In this document: positions 5,535 through 5,565 of the stretch, in pieces
Numbering within the stretch: the stretch's first letter is position 1
Layout of the letters: each line of letters begins with the position of its first letter
Assembly (NCBI GenBank): GCA_040508515.1
Contig: JBEVMS010000162.1
Coordinates: forward strand, 1 to 5,565
DNA: 5,565 nt
Direction: 5' to 3'
DNA from: JBEVMS01 sp040508515
Lineage (GTDB): Bacteria; Pseudomonadota; Gammaproteobacteria; Xanthomonadales; Rhodanobacteraceae
Notes under the pieces: model-generated
What the model was told of the DNA's origin: nothing
Database searches by the model: none
Seen by the model: the letters and a program-made list of their open reading frames with translations, nothing else
Translations under genes and position numbers: made by a program

Positions 5535-5565
5535 GCTACGCCGCCGACCAACGGGCCAGCTAACG

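Noticed and set aside
5525..5551. Nine-residue N-terminal extension of the response regulator
   Set aside because: It needs a TTG start without a ribosome site. The ATG at 5524 has a GGAG at the right distance and begins exactly at the receiver domain.
4727..5563. Plus-strand frame (278 codons) opposite the two-component genes
   Set aside because: It is His-, Gln- and Arg-rich shadow sequence over a clear OmpR-family regulator encoded on the minus strand.

Overview
The window reads as a GC-rich gammaproteobacterial chromosome. The gene content and protein style point to the Xanthomonadales/Lysobacterales (the Xanthomonas, Stenotrophomonas, Dyella or Rhodanobacter neighbourhood); this placement is inferred from recognition, not from a search. 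There are six protein-coding genes, the first cut by the left window edge. No RNA gene, mobile element, CRISPR array or sign of recent transfer was seen.

Left block, + strand (1-2358): the C-terminal half of S-adenosylhomocysteine hydrolase (ahcY) ends at a textbook intrinsic terminator (789-816). A regulatory gap follows, holding a perfect 11-bp inverted repeat (937-960) that sits over the -35/spacer of a good promoter. Next come methylenetetrahydrofolate reductase (metF) and, 30 bases later, a 169-residue exported protein of unknown function. AhcY removes the methylation by-product SAH and yields homocysteine, and MetF makes the methyl-THF used to turn homocysteine back into methionine. The block is therefore a piece of the activated-methyl cycle, with metF apparently controlled on its own.

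Middle (2359-3525): a 249-bp intergenic stretch carries a small A/T-rich hairpin, an isolated strong Shine-Dalgarno-like sequence and a doubtful 50-codon frame. Then comes ilvE, the branched-chain amino-acid aminotransferase, with a clear ribosome-binding site.

Right block, - strand (3574-5524): an OmpR-family response regulator and a membrane histidine kinase overlap by 17 bp and form a two-component operon that converges on ilvE. The 48-bp gap between ilvE and the kinase holds a 10-bp GC-rich stem-loop without a U tract. The kinase has a periplasmic sensor of about 100 residues that I cannot assign to a known ligand-binding family.

This is mostly ordinary core genome. The points most worth a second look are the metF operator, the exported protein tied to metF, and the unassigned sensor domain. 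I found no convincing undescribed multi-gene system.
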